Assembly: GCA_963573385.1 (NCBI GenBank)
Contig: CAUYLG010059062.1
Location: 62,001 to 126,000 of the forward strand
Length of the DNA stretch: 64,000 nt
Source of the DNA: Cacajao melanocephalus
Taxonomy: Eukaryota; Chordata; Mammalia; Primates; Pitheciidae
Reading direction: 5' to 3'
Part shown: piece after piece, positions 1-11,715 of the stretch
Position numbering within the stretch: the stretch's first letter is position 1
Layout of the letters: every line of letters starts with the position of its first letter
Notes under the pieces: model-generated
Seen by the model: the letters and a program-made list of their open reading frames with translations, nothing else
The model's database searches: none
Told to the model about the DNA's origin: nothing
Translations under genes and position numbers: made by a program

Positions 1-447
1 TTGCCCATTCAGTATGGTGTTGGCTGTGGGTTTTAGATGGCTCTTATTTTGAGCCCTCTCAAGCCATATCATGATGACAGGATAAAATCCACACATATCA
101 ATACAAACCTTAATTATAAATGGGCTGAATGCCCCAATTAAAAGATAGTGTTCCTTCAATACCTAGTTTGAGATTTTTCTTACATGAAAGGATGTTCAAT
201 TTTATTAAAAACTTTTTCTGTATCTATTGATGCATCTAATAATCATGTGATTTTTGTCTTTCATTCTGTTTACATGATGAATCATATTTATTGATTTGTG
301 TATGCTGAACCAACTCTGCATCCTGGGGATGAAGACTACTTGATCATGGTGGATAAACTTTTTGATGTGCTACTGGATTTGGTTTGCCAGTATTTTGTTG
401 AGGACTTTTATATCGATATTGATCAAGGATGTTGGCCTGAAGTTAGT

Positions 448-534
448 TTCTTTCTCTTTTCTTTTCTGCTTTCTCTTTCTTTTTCTTTTCTTTCTCTCTC
501 TCTCTCTCTCGCTCTCTCTTTCTCTCTTTCTTGA
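448..534. repeat. Pyrimidine-rich (CT/T)n microsatellite inside L1 ORF2
   Basis: Almost pure C/T on the plus strand, with a (TC)n core near 497-520 and TTTC units around it. It lies where an ordinary L1 has only a short T-rich run, so it looks like local expansion after insertion. The open frames crossing it (Ser/Leu/Phe-rich) are a by-product. Confidence 0.9.
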
Positions 535-3439
535 TATCTCTGCCAGGTTTCAGTATCAGGATGATGCTGGCCTCATAGAATAAGTTAGGGAGTCCCTTCT
601 CAATTTTTTGAAATAGTTTCAGCAGAAATTGTATTCGCTTTTTTTTTTAAATACATCTGGTAGAATTCAGCTGTGAGTTCATCTGGGCTTTCCCTCCCCG
701 CCCTGCCTTGGTTGATAGGCTTGTCATACTGACGGTATTTCAGAGCTCATTCTTTGTCTGTTCAGGTTTCAATTTCTTCCTGGTTCAGCCTTGGGAGGGT
801 ATATATGTCCAGAAATTTATCCATTTATTCTAGATTTTCTAGTTTATGTGCATAGAGGTATTTATAATATGATGATTGTTGGTATTTCTGTGGGGTCAGT
901 GGTAATATTGCACTTATTTCTGATTGTGTTTATTTGAATCTTCTCTTTTTTCTTCTTTATTAGTCTCTCTAGCAGTCTATCAATTTTATTAATTTTTTTA
1001 AAAAAAGAATCAGCTTATGGATTGATTGATCTTTTGAATAATTTTTCATGTCTCAGTCTCCTTCAGTTCAGCTCTGACTCTGTTATTCTGTCTTCTGCTA
1101 GCCATGGGATTTGTTTGCTCTTGACTCTCTAGTTCTTTTAGTTGTGATGTTGGGTTGTTAAATTAGACCTTTTTAACTTTTTGATGTGGGCAGTTAGTGC
1201 TATACATTTTCCTCTTAACACACCTTAGCTGTATCCCAGAGATTCTGGCATGTTGTATCTTTATTCTCATTAGTTTCAAGAAACTTCTTGATTTCTGCCT
1301 TTGTTTTGTTATTTACCCCAAAATCATTCAGGAGCAGGCTATTCAATCTCCATGTAATTGTTTTGTTTTGAGTGAATTTCTCAGTCTTGAGTTCTAATTT
1401 GATTGTCCTGTGGTCCAAGAGACTGTTTGCTATGATTTCAGTTCTTTTGCCATTTGCTCAGGAGTGTTTTACTTCTGATTATGTGATCAATTTTAGAGTA
1501 AGTGCCATGTGGCAATGAAAAGAATGTATAATCTGTTGTTTTTGGGTGGAGAGATCTGTAGATATCTATCAGGTCCATTTGTTCTAGATCTGAGTTCAGG
1601 TCCTGAATATCTTTGTTAACTGTCTATCTCAATATCAGTATAATACTCTCAGTGGAATGTTAAAGTCTCCCACTATTATTGTGTGGGAGTCTAAATCTCT
1701 TTGAAGGTCTCTAAGAACTTGCTTTATGAATCTGGGTGCTCTTGTGTTGGGTGGATATATACTTAGAACGTCTAGCTCTTCCTGTTGAACCTTTACCATT
1801 ATGTAATGCCCTTGTCTTTTTTGATCTTCGTTGATTTAAAGTCTGTTCTTTCAGAAACTAGGATTTGCAGCCCCTGCTTTTTTTCTGTTTTCCATTTGCT
1901 TGGTAGATTTCCCTCCATCCCTTTATTTTGAGGCTATGTGTGTGGTTCCATGTGAGATGGGTCTCTAGTAGGCAGCACAACAATGGATCTTGGTTCTTTA
2001 TCCAGCTTGCTATACTGTGTCTTTTAATTGGGGCATCCAGCCCATTTACAATTAAGGTTAGTATTGATATGTGTGGATTTGATCCTGTCATCATATTAGC
2101 TGGTTACTTTGCAGACTTGTTTATGTGGTTGCTTTATAGTGTCACTAGTCTGTGTATCTCATTGTTTTTGTAGTGGCTGGTAAAGCCTTTTCCTTTTCAT
2201 ATTTAGTGCTTCCTTCAGGAACTCTTGTAAGGCAGATTGGGGGTTAATAATTTCTCTTAGCAGTTGCTTGTCTTAAAAGGATCTTATATTTCCTTTGCTT
2301 ATGAAGTTTACTTTGGCCAAATATTAAATTCTAGGTTGGAATTTTTATTTAAGAATGTTCAATATTGGTCTTCAATCTCTTCTGGCTTGTAGAGTTTCTG
2401 CTGAGAGATCTACTGTTAGTCTGATGGGCTTCCCTTTACAGGTAACCTGGCCTTTCTCTCTAGCTGCCCTTAACATTTTTTTCATTCATTTTGATCTTGA
2501 AGAATCTGATGATTGTATGTCTTGGAGAGGACCTTCTTATGGAGTATCTTACTGGGGTTCTCTGCATTTCCTGAATTTGAATGTTGGCCTGGCTAGCTAC
2601 GTTGGGGGAGTTCTCATGGATAATATTCCTAAAATATGTTTTCCAAATTGGTTCCATTATCTCCATCTCCTTTGGGTATACCAACCAGTCATAGATTTGT
2701 TCTCTTTACACAATCCCATATTTCTTGGATGTTTTGTTCATTTTTTTCATTCTTTTTTCTCTATTATTGTCTGCCTGTCTTATTTCAGAAAGGCAGTCTT
2801 CAAGCTCTGGATTCCTTTTTCTGCTTGGTCTATTCTGCTATTAATACTTGCGATTGCATTATAAAATTCTTGTATTGTGTTTTTCAGTTCTATCAGGCTG
2901 GTTACATTCTTCTCTGCACTGGTTATTTTGTCTGTCAGCTCATGCAATGTTTTACCATGACTTTTTAGCTTCCTTGCATTAGGTTAAAACATGCTTCTTC
3001 AGCTCAGTGAAGTTTGTTTTTGTCCATATTCTGAATTCTACTTTTGTCATTTCAGTCATCTAAGCCCAGTTTCAAACCATTGCCAGAGAGGTGATGTGGT
3101 CATTTGGAGAAAAGAGGGCACTCTGACTTTTTGCATTTTCACCATTCTTGTAGTGATTCTTTCTCATCTTTGTGGGCTTACCTACCTTTAGTATTTTAAG
3201 TTGCTGACCTTTGGATGAGTTTTTTTTCTTTTAACAGTGGCCACTCTTCTGTAGGGTTGTTGTGGTTTGCTGGGAGTCCTCTTCAGTCCCTAGTCACCTC
3301 AGATTTTCCATTCCCTGGAGGTATCACCAGTGAAGGCTGAAAAACAGGAAAGATGGAAGTCTTCCCATTCCTCTGGGAGCTCTGTCTTAGGGAGGTACAG
3401 ACTTGTTGCCAACCTGAATGTACCTGTAGAAGGTGGCTG

Positions 3440-4530
3440 GAGATCCCAGTTGGGAAATCTCATCCAAACAAGAGGAACAGAATCTGAGACCTGCTTAAAG
3501 AAGCAGTCTGGGCATGCTGTTATAGACCAGCTGTGCTGTGCTGGGGTACTGCTTCTGCCCCCAGTTGGATTGTACTCTTTAAAGCCTGGAGACTGGAACA
3601 GTTAAGTCACCAAAATAGCAGTGATGGCAGCCCATTCTTCCTTCTGGAAGCTCTGTCCCAGAACATTTTCAAATCTGTTAGCCAGAGAACACTGGTGGGG
3701 GTGGCTGGAGGCTCCAGCTGGGAGGTCTTGCCTATTGAAGAGAAACAGATCAGGGACCTGCTTAAAGAAGCAGTCTGGCCACATTTTTGCAGAGCAGCTG
3801 TGCTGTCCTGGGGTATTCCTTCCACCCATGGTCAGTTTGGACTCTCCAAAGCCTGCAGACTAGAACGGTCAAGTGATCCACAAAGCAAAGATGGTGACTC
3901 ACCCCTAACCCAGGGAACTCTGTCCCAGAAGCATTCACATTTCTGTTGGCCAGAGAACACCATGGGGATGACTGGAGGCCCTGGTTGGGAGGTTTCACCC
4001 AGTAAGGAGGAGTGGGATCAGGGACCCACTTAAAGAAGCACTCTGGCCATGCTTTTGTCGGGTAGCTGTGCTGTGCTGGGGTATTGCTTCTGACCTGGCT
4101 GATTTGGGCTTTCCAAAGCTCACAGGCTGAAACATGTACTAAATCACCCAAACAGTAAAGGTGGTAGTCACCCCTCTCTCTGGGAACTTTTTCCCAGGGA
4201 GAATTCAAATCTCTGTCAGCCAGAGAAAACCAGCAGGGATGGCTGGAGTCCCTGGTTGAAAGGCCCTGCACATTAAGGAGAAACAGATTAGGCACCTGCT
4301 TAAAGAAACAGGCCATGTTTTGGTGGAGCAGCCGTGCTATGCTGGGAAATCCCTTCTCCCCCTAGTCTGTTTGGACTCTCCAAAGCCTGCAGGCTGGAAT
4401 GCCTGAGTCATCCAAACAACAAAGATGGTAGCTCACCTTTCCCCCCAGGAACTCCATCCCAAGGAAATTCAAATCTCTGTTTGCCAGAGAACACCAGCAG
4501 GGGTGGCTGGTTAATGTCCATCTTGGGCAC
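3440..4530 (-). repeat. Four-unit tandem repeat of about 268 bp in the L1 5' region
   Basis: Landmarks recur at even spacing. CTTAAAGAAGCA-type words are found near 3495, 3764, 4028 and 4296. The word TGTGCTGTGCTGGGG (with changes) is near 3530, 3799, 4068 and 4334. GCCAGAGAA words are near 3682, 3951, 4220 and 4484. The units are diverged, not recent copies. Their position 5' of ORF1 in the antisense L1 suggests 5'-UTR monomer-like units. Confidence 0.8.
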
Positions 4531-4599
4531 CCTCTTTTCAGGGGAAGAAAGTAGTATGATTTCTTAGGGCTGCTGTGGTAGTTTGGGAATGTGAACATC

Positions 4600-5330
4600 C
4601 TCCTGGTCAGAACATTCCTACTATGGACCAGAAATTCCCTGCTCCAGACCCCTGGTGGGACAATAACAACACAGATCACTGGAAAAACATGCAGGACCTG
4701 AGAAAGATGATAAAAAAAGGAATTTGGGAATCAGTACCCCAAACCCAAAATCTTTCTAAAGTATCTGATATACAGCCGGAAAAGGATGTAGAGCCTATTA
4801 GGTTCCTCGACAGACTGAGGGAACAAATGAGACAATATGCAGGCCTCAATTTGGATGATCCCCTTGGGCAAGGAATGTTGAAACTCCAATTTGTCACAAA
4901 AGTTGGCCAGACATTTCAAAAAAATTACAAAAGATAGAAAATTGGGAAGACTGTCCCCTAAGTGAACTTCTCAGGGAAGCTCAGAAGGTATATGTGAGGA
5001 GAGACAAAGAAAAGCGGAAACAAAAGACAAAATTTATGCTATCCACCTTCCAACAGATGGCTCCAAACCCATGTACTTCTAAACAGAGCTTCCAGGGAGC
5101 CAGAAACTATAAACAGTCCAAAACTTCCTTTAAAGGACCCCAGCCTCCATCTGGAGGACCAAGGCCCTCATTTACCAGGCCCCCTGAAGAGTATGGGGGA
5201 GCAGGGTCAAAGAATCCCAGAACTAGGAGGAAGGGCAACATGGGTGCTACAGATGTGAAAGAACAGGTCACGTCAAGAGAGAATGTCCCGAACTAAGAAA
5301 GGAGAAAGAAGCCCTTCCACTAGTGACTTT
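4600..5330 (+). pseudogene. Endogenous retroviral gag relic (capsid end and nucleocapsid)
   Basis: Two open stretches in different frames. About 4575-4937 resembles the C-terminal part of a gammaretroviral capsid, with an RFLDRLREQMR segment and a stop at about 4935. About 4994-5296 is basic and Pro/Gln-rich, as in nucleocapsid; it ends near a degraded Cys-His knuckle that is visible only after a frame change around 5245-5295. Not functional. Confidence 0.75.
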
Positions 5331-5391
5331 CGAGGAAGAGTAGGGAGGTCAGGGGCTCTGTCTCTTTTATCTTGAGTCCCACCAGGAGCCC

Positions 5392-5690
5392 TTGATAAAC
5401 TTAGAGGTGGGACCTAAACATGAGCTTCTCACCTTTTTAGTCAATTCAGGGGCTGCTTGCTCCTCTGTTTGTTTCCCCCCACCTAATGTTGTCTGCTCCT
5501 CAGAAGAACTTTTAGTCTCTGGAGGAAAAGAAGGATTTAAAACAAAAATTTTAGAAAGCACAGAAGTCAGATACCAGGATTGCTCAGCTCATATTCAGTT
5601 CTTGTTAATCCCTGAAGCAGGGACTAATTTATTGGGGAGGGATTTCATGTTAAAGTTAGGCATAGGTCTACAAGTCAGCCCAAGAGGATT
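5392..5690 (+). pseudogene. Endogenous retroviral protease relic
   Basis: An aspartic protease fold is recognisable: an LVNSGAACSS segment sits where the active-site Asp-Thr/Ser-Gly-Ala motif belongs, and LLGRDFM sits where the family has its C-terminal LLGRDxL. The catalytic Asp is replaced by Asn, so the enzyme would be dead even if translated. The frame runs on toward pol to about 5781. Confidence 0.75.
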
Positions 5691-5868
5691 CCTCACCTCA
5701 TTAAACCTACTCACCACTGGAGATGAAAAATACATTAATCTTAATGTCTGGTCCAAAGAAGGGAACCAAAGAAAACTCTGAGTCCCTCCAATCCACATCA
5801 AATTAAAAACCCCTGGAGAAGTAGTAAGAAGGAAGCAATAACCCATTCCTTTAGAGGGCAGGATAGAG

Positions 5869-6430
5869 TTGAAACCCATAATTGAAGACCTTATTAAAGA
5901 TGGGCTTCTCAAGCCCTGTATGTCTCCTCATAACACCCCAATACTGCCAGTCAAGAAATCAGATGGGCCATACTGGCTGGTACAGGACTTTAAAGATACC
6001 AACCAAATAGTCCAGACTACCCACCCCATTGTCCCCAATCCTTACACCATTCTCAGCAAGATTCCGTATAATCATCATTGGTTTACTGTAATAGATTTGA
6101 AGGATGATTTTTGGGCATATGCCCTGGCTGAAGATAGCTGAGATACATTTACTTTTGAGTGAGAGGATCCCTATTCAGGGCGGAAACAACAGTATTGATG
6201 GACAGTCTTGCCCCAAGGGTTCACAGACTCCTCTAATCTTTTTTGCCAAATTTTGGGACCAGTATAAGAAAAAGTTGTCATCCCAAAACAAGTATGCTTG
6301 CTTCAGTACGTGGGTGATCTTCTTATATCTGGTGTAGATATAAATATTTTCTCTATATGTGGTGAAGATATAGAGAAGGTAACTGACTTCTCTACACATA
6401 TTCTTAGCCATCTGCAGTTTGAGGAGCTAT
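5869..6430 (+). pseudogene. Endogenous retroviral reverse transcriptase relic
   Basis: The frame 5869-6141 contains fingers/palm landmarks of gammaretroviral RT: SPHNTPILPVKK, then LVQDFKD, then FTVIDLKDDFW. A stop follows at about 6139. Further downstream, in another frame near 6305-6325, the active-site box reads YVGD instead of YVDD, so one catalytic Asp is lost. Several frame changes lie between. Confidence 0.8.
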
Positions 6431-6729
6431 GAGTCTCAAAAAAAAGCTTCAGTAGGTAAAGCCCGAAGTTAAATATTTAACCCACTTAATAAGCGCAGGA
6501 AAGTGAAGAATAGGGCCTGAACGAGTTGAGGGAATTTTGTCCCTACCCTTGCCTCAAACTAATAACTCAGAAAACTTTTAGGGTTAGTTGCATACTGCTG
6601 CTTATGGATTGACTCATATGCACTACACTGTTATATCAAAAACTTGCCCAGGAGAAGCCTGTCTTCTGTGGAGTTCTAAGGAAGCTGATGAGGTTGAAGA
6701 GCTGAAAGAAAGGCTCATAGCCGCCCTGT

Positions 6730-7480
6730 TTTAGCCTTACCCTCCCTAGAAAAGCCATTTCACCTTTTTGTCAATGTGGACAGTGGAGTAGCTTTAGGAG
6801 TGCTTAATCAAGAACACAGAGGCCACCAGCAGCCCGTGGCCTTCCTATCAAAGGTCCTAGATCCAGTGACTTCTGGATGGCCTCACTGCATCCAGTCCAT
6901 TGTGGTTCTGGCAATATTAGTCGAGGAAAGCAGAAAGTTACCCTTTGGAGGAAAATTGACAGTAAGCATGCCTCACCAAGTTAAAGCCATCTTAAACCAG
7001 AAAGCAGGGAGATGGTTTACTGACTCAAGAATCTTAAAGTATGAGGCCATTCTTTTAGAAAAAGATGATCTAACATTAACCACTGATAATTCAGTCAAGC
7101 CAGAAGGTTTCCTAACAGGGAATTCAAATCTAAGAAGAGAGCACACATGTTTAGATTTGATTGGTTACCATACAAAGGTTTTACCATACCTAGGAGAAAC
7201 TCCCTTCAAGATGGGACAGCACTTATTTATAGATGGTTCCTCCCAGGTAACTGAGGGAAAAAAATTGGGTATTCAGTAATTGATGGAGAAACTCTTGTAG
7301 AAATAAAGAATATTGCCTAACAGTTGGCCTGCTCACATGTGTGAGCTGTTTGCACTCAGCCAAACCTTAGAGTACTTACAGAACCAGGAAGGAACCATCT
7401 ATACTGATTCCAAGTATGCCTTTGGAGTGGCCTATACATTTGGAAAAATTTGGACTTAATGAGGTCTCATTAATAGTAAA
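6730..7480 (+). pseudogene. Endogenous retroviral connection/RNase H relic
   Basis: The open stretch 6776-7279 shows the QPVAFLSKVLDPV and PHQVKAILN blocks typical of the gammaretroviral connection domain, followed by LFIDGSSQV at the start of RNase H. Past 7280 the match continues in broken frames (TDSKYAFGV at about 7402-7430). Truncated at 7558 by the L1 insertion; a few RNase H codons resume at 8043-8125. Confidence 0.75.
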
Positions 7481-7558
7481 GGTCAAGACCTGGTTCACAA
7501 GGAGCTAATCACCCAAGTATTGAATAATCTTCAGTTGTCGGAAGAAATAGCTATTGTC

Positions 7559-8032
7559 TAGCAAAGACTTGAAACCAACCCAAATGCCCATCAGTGATAG
7601 ACTAGATAAAGAAAATGTGGCACATATACACCATGGAATACTATGCAGCCAAAAAAAACGATGAGTTCATGTCCTTTGCAGCGACATGGATGAAGCCGGA
7701 AACCATAATTCTCAGCAAACTGACACAAGAACAGAAAACCAGACACCTCATGTTCTCACTCATAAGTGGGTGTTGAACAATGAGAACACATGGACACAGG
7801 GAGGGGACCATCACACACTGGGGCCTAGTGGGGAGTGGGGGTGCTAGGGGAGGAATAGCAGGGGGTAGGAGGATTGGGGAGGATAATATCAGGAGAAATA
7901 CCTAATGTACATGATGGAGGAATGGATGCAGCAAACCACCATGGCATATATATACCTATGTGACAATTCTGCACAATCTGCATATGTACGCCAGAACTTA
8001 AAAAAAAAAGTTTTCGCTTAAAAAAAAAAAAA
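7559..8032 (+). mobile_element. 5'-truncated L1 3' end inserted in the retroviral remnant
   Basis: The last part of ORF2 (the TMEYYAAKK-type segment), the G-rich 3' UTR and an A-rich tail. A 10-bp target-site duplication, agctattgtc, flanks it at 7549-7558 and 8033-8042, so the insertion borders are clear. It is a primate L1 (L1PA range), younger than the retrovirus it entered. Confidence 0.92.
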
Positions 8033-8129
8033 AGCTATTGTCCATGTTCTCAGACACCAGAAAAGTCTTTCTTTTGAAAGTCAAGGAAATAACCTAGCAA
8101 ATCAGATAGCCAAATTAGTATGATTCTGG

Positions 8130-8382
8130 TTATTTTGCACATTAGTTGATATAGTTTCTTCATAATGTCATTTTGGTCTTTATATTTTGGTGTGTTTTTG
8201 CAGTGGCTGGTACCAGTTTTTCTTTTCCATGTTTAGTGCTTCCTTCAGGAGCTCTTGTAAGGCATGCCTAGTGGTGACAAAAATCCATCAGAATTTGTTT
8301 GTCTGTAAAGGATTTTATTTCTCCTTCACTTATGAAGCTTAGTTTGGCTGGGTATGAAATTCTGGGTTGAAAAGTCTTTGGA
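8130..8382 (-). mobile_element. Short antisense L1 fragment
   Basis: Antisense match to the same L1 section seen at about 2165-2340 (words such as agtgcttccttcagga and tttggctgg). It replaces the rest of the retroviral pol at the right side. Confidence 0.75.
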
Positions 8383-8639
<257 letters not shown>

Positions 8640-8769
8640 CTATTAGTTTAATCTATGCAGTTAATTGCTGTTCTGCTTGATATTCATCAACATTTCAACT
8701 CTTCATGAGTCCTGATTTTCCTCTATCCTGATGTCAGTATCTCCTAAGTTATCAGAAACCTACATTCAA

Positions 8770-9073
8770 GGCTGGGTGCAGTGAGTGTCTCACACCTGTA
8801 ATCCCAGTACTTTTGGAGCCCCAGGTGGACAGATCACTAGAGGTCAGGGGTTTGAGACCATCCTGGGAAACATGGTGAAACACATATCTACTAAAAATGC
8901 AAAAATTAGCTGGGCATGGTGACAGGCACTTGTGATCCCAGCTACTTGAAAGGCTGAGGAATGAGAATCGCTTGAGCTCAGGAGGCAGATGCTGCAGGGA
9001 GCTGCAATCACACCACTGCATTCCTTCCTGGGAAAGGGAATGAGACCCTGTCTCAAAAAAAAAAAAAAAGAAA
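8770..9073 (+). mobile_element. Alu, full length
   Basis: Complete dimeric Alu with A-rich tail. Imperfect target duplication: aaacctacattcaag before, aaacttgcattcaag after. The divergence suggests an older Alu. Confidence 0.95.
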
Positions 9074-11582
9074 AGAAACTTGCATTCAAGAGCAAATGTT
9101 AAAGTTTTACAGCTGATGAGAAAACCACCTTCTAAAGAAGACCAAAACAAAAACAACAATTGTTCATGGATGACAAAAAGGTTTGGGGCAACTATAATCA
9201 AAGACACAATTGACAAGGAAATTTGCTTACCTCTGTGGCACAAAATAATTTAAAATAACAATTATAATCATAATTGATGATGTACATTAAATCATATGAC
9301 AATTATAGGCATTTCCCATAATTTTGGAACACATCCCAATAACATATTTATACAAATACAGCCCTAAGAAACAAAACACTATTTTATATCTGATAATGCT
9401 TCCTGTATAATTTTTATATTTAGTCATTTTAGGACTTTAGGGAACCTAATAGCTTAAAGGTTTAGTTAGGTCAGAAAAATACATAGTTTATAATGTCATT
9501 TTGGAAAGTTTGTCAAATATCAAAGTTTAAAACACTTTATATCACAAAATAAGATCAGAGGCCATCATAAATTAAGTCATTCATTTAACCAAAGTGATAA
9601 CTCAAGGATTATAAATAAAGGTAAGAACGTTCATTCTTTGAGAGAGGTGACTTAATTTTCCAAACAAGTAGCCTAATAAGATTAGTTTTTCAAAATTTTA
9701 TGAACATTCTATGAAATTATAATCTTGATCATAATATACAACTTCTTTTATATCTTTTATTAAGGAGTCAGTTAATGCTTTAAGAAACTTTGTTAATCTG
9801 ACACAGGGGCCCATATTCTGGTCTTGCATCAGTGTGCCTTTGACATTAATGGTTAATTTATAGAGAAATTGAACTTATTTTATCTCTCAAAAATAGCCCT
9901 TACAATCTCACATACTCAACTCTTCCACAATAGTCGCTGGACCTTGAGGAGTTGAATAGTTTAAATTTTCTGGCCCTGGGTCTGAGGAATGCAGTTTATT
10001 CTGATTGGCATATTCTAATGGGCCTGAAGATGAGGCTTTAATTCCTCTTTTTATGTATTTGCCTACTTGGGAAATTTCATACAAACAAGATCACAATATG
10101 TGTGCTCTTGTGTCTGATTTGTTATACTTAGCATAATGTCCTCCAGGTGCATCTAGGTCATAGCATGAATCAATATGTCCTTGCTTCAACGTTTCACTTG
10201 ATTACTGGGTCAATTTGGAAAGTCATAAGCCTGTCGGAGCCTGCGGTTTTCTTGTGTAAACTGAAATACTGCATACACAACTTTTCACATGGGTTGATAT
10301 GATGGTTAATTCCAGGTCATAACTTGACTAAATTAAGGAACACCTACATAACTGGTAAAAATTACCTCTATCTGTGTCTTCAGGGTGTTCCCAGAGGAGA
10401 ATGGCTTGTGAGTCACTGGACTGCGTAGGGAAGATCCACCCTCAACGTGGGCTAGCACCAGGCTTGCCCTCATGATACATAGCCTTCACATCAATGGTCA
10501 TCCACATTTCTTTGCCCACTATTTATTTAAGTAAATAAATCCTGAGTTTCCCTTTAAAAACAAATCTGGGTCTACCTTCAATAGAATTCATCAATGCAAC
10601 CTCAGGAAGTACTCTGAGTTAGCTAACCATTAATCAAGTTAACTGTTACCCTGTTTCTATAGTTATCTCCAAGAAAGTTACATTGCTCTGTTTCTATCTC
10701 TATTCTTTCTAAGATCTAAGAACCAGAAATGCGGTGTCTCAAAGATTCCATATATGATAGGCAATATATGCAATATAAGCAGTCAGTATTTAAGATTTTG
10801 TAGGGCTTGGTATTATTTTTAGACCCAGGAGTCAAAGCCCTGTTACTCAATGTCATGAAGACTTTAATTTTGCACATACAAGAAGATAACAAATATAATA
10901 ACCTTCATTGAAAATTTTTTTAATCTCAGTGTTTTCTAAGCAATGAAACATAAAATCTTCTAGGCAGGTTACCAAAAGGCAAAAAACAAACAACAAAACC
11001 TTCTGCAGTACACAGAATATTATGTTCAAAGAAAACATTTCCTTTAGACCTTTAAGAAAACATTGTTAGCATCAGGCAACCATAACAAACAAACAAACAA
11101 AAAACCTGGAACCCAAGGATAACAAACTTATACGACTTGAAAATGAGTGAAGGGAGGTGTTAATATTTTGTGCCTTTCAAAAAGGGAGAGAAAACCAAAA
11201 CTAGTGAAATGCAATAAAAATTGAATTTGGGGTTAAACTTTAATAAATAAAATATTTTATAATTTATTGAATAAATCTATTCCTTAAAATTTTATTTTTC
11301 TAACCAATTATTTAGGGTATAAGTGTTTTTTTACATCAAACCCAATCTACAGAAAGACCATTATCATTTCCCTTTAACTACAGACAACTTGATTATATAA
11401 AAATTTATTTTATTTGTTTAATAATCTTCTTACAGTGACTTATACAGACAACTTATGACATGATTGGACTTCCTAGTTTGTCCTAAACATCACTCTTTCT
11501 TAAACAACTAGTCATTTTATTCTAGGACTAAATTTATTATACAAGATTCTTTCTCATATTATTTCTCTTTAAGCTGTCTTAC
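9074..11582. other. Gene-free AT-rich stretch
   Basis: No coding exon or RNA gene recognised. The stretch about 10295-10490 resembles an old interspersed repeat (ggttaattccaggtcataac...), and 10090-10200 resembles L1M antisense 3' sequence. The remainder is not assigned. Confidence 0.5.
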
Positions 11583-11583
11583 A

Positions 11584-11602
11584 AAAAAACTCTATTTCTT
11601 TT
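11584..11602. repeat. Target-site duplication of the NDUFAF1 retrocopy, left copy
   Basis: aaaaaactctatttctttt here matches aaaacctctttatttctttt at 17555-17574 with small differences. This supports a single L1-mediated insertion of the retrocopy, with everything between added later or inserted with it. Confidence 0.75.
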
Positions 11603-11715
11603 CTTTTTTTCTTGGATGCCATTAAAGAAATATTTTATTTTGTCTGTATTATTGTAGATGCTAGTACCCTTAGTTTAATAAAACTACCACATGATCTTTA
11701 TTTTAAAATCTTGTT

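Larger units (their letters stand above)
1..4565 (-). mobile_element. Long antisense L1 (LINE-1), 3' end cut off by the window edge
   Basis: Read on the minus strand this is an L1 in order 5' region, ORF1, ORF2. ORF2 starts near 2094, where the translation shows the usual N-terminus of the endonuclease (ITILTLxxNGL-type motif, then SWIKNQDP and ETHLTW). The reverse-transcriptase part continues to base 1. ORF1-like sequence lies about 2200-3190 and a repeated 5' region about 3200-4565. Both ORFs are broken by stops and frameshifts, so the element is dead. It abuts retroviral gag sequence at about 4570. The subfamily is uncertain; an older primate L1 (L1PB/L1PA-old) is the best guess. Confidence 0.9.
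4570..8125 (+). mobile_element. Class I (gammaretrovirus-like) endogenous retrovirus remnant, gag-pro-pol
   Basis: Plus-strand pieces in retroviral order: capsid/nucleocapsid-like gag, protease, reverse transcriptase, RNase H and a short following pol segment. Many stops and frameshifts separate them and no LTR, primer-binding site or env was recognised. An L1 3' end (7559-8032) splits the RNase H end. The left edge touches the 5' end of the antisense L1 and the right edge runs into another L1 fragment, so both ends were probably lost to L1-related rearrangement. Family assignment (HERV-E/ERV3/HERV-I-like) needs a library search. Confidence 0.85.

Noticed and set aside
2355..2864. 169-codon plus-strand open frame
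   Set aside because: Lies antisense to L1 ORF1 and shows no domain; by-product of L1 base composition.
3440..4530. Evenly spaced repeats resembling a CRISPR array
   Set aside because: Units are about 268 bp with no short repeat/spacer structure, in primate L1 DNA.
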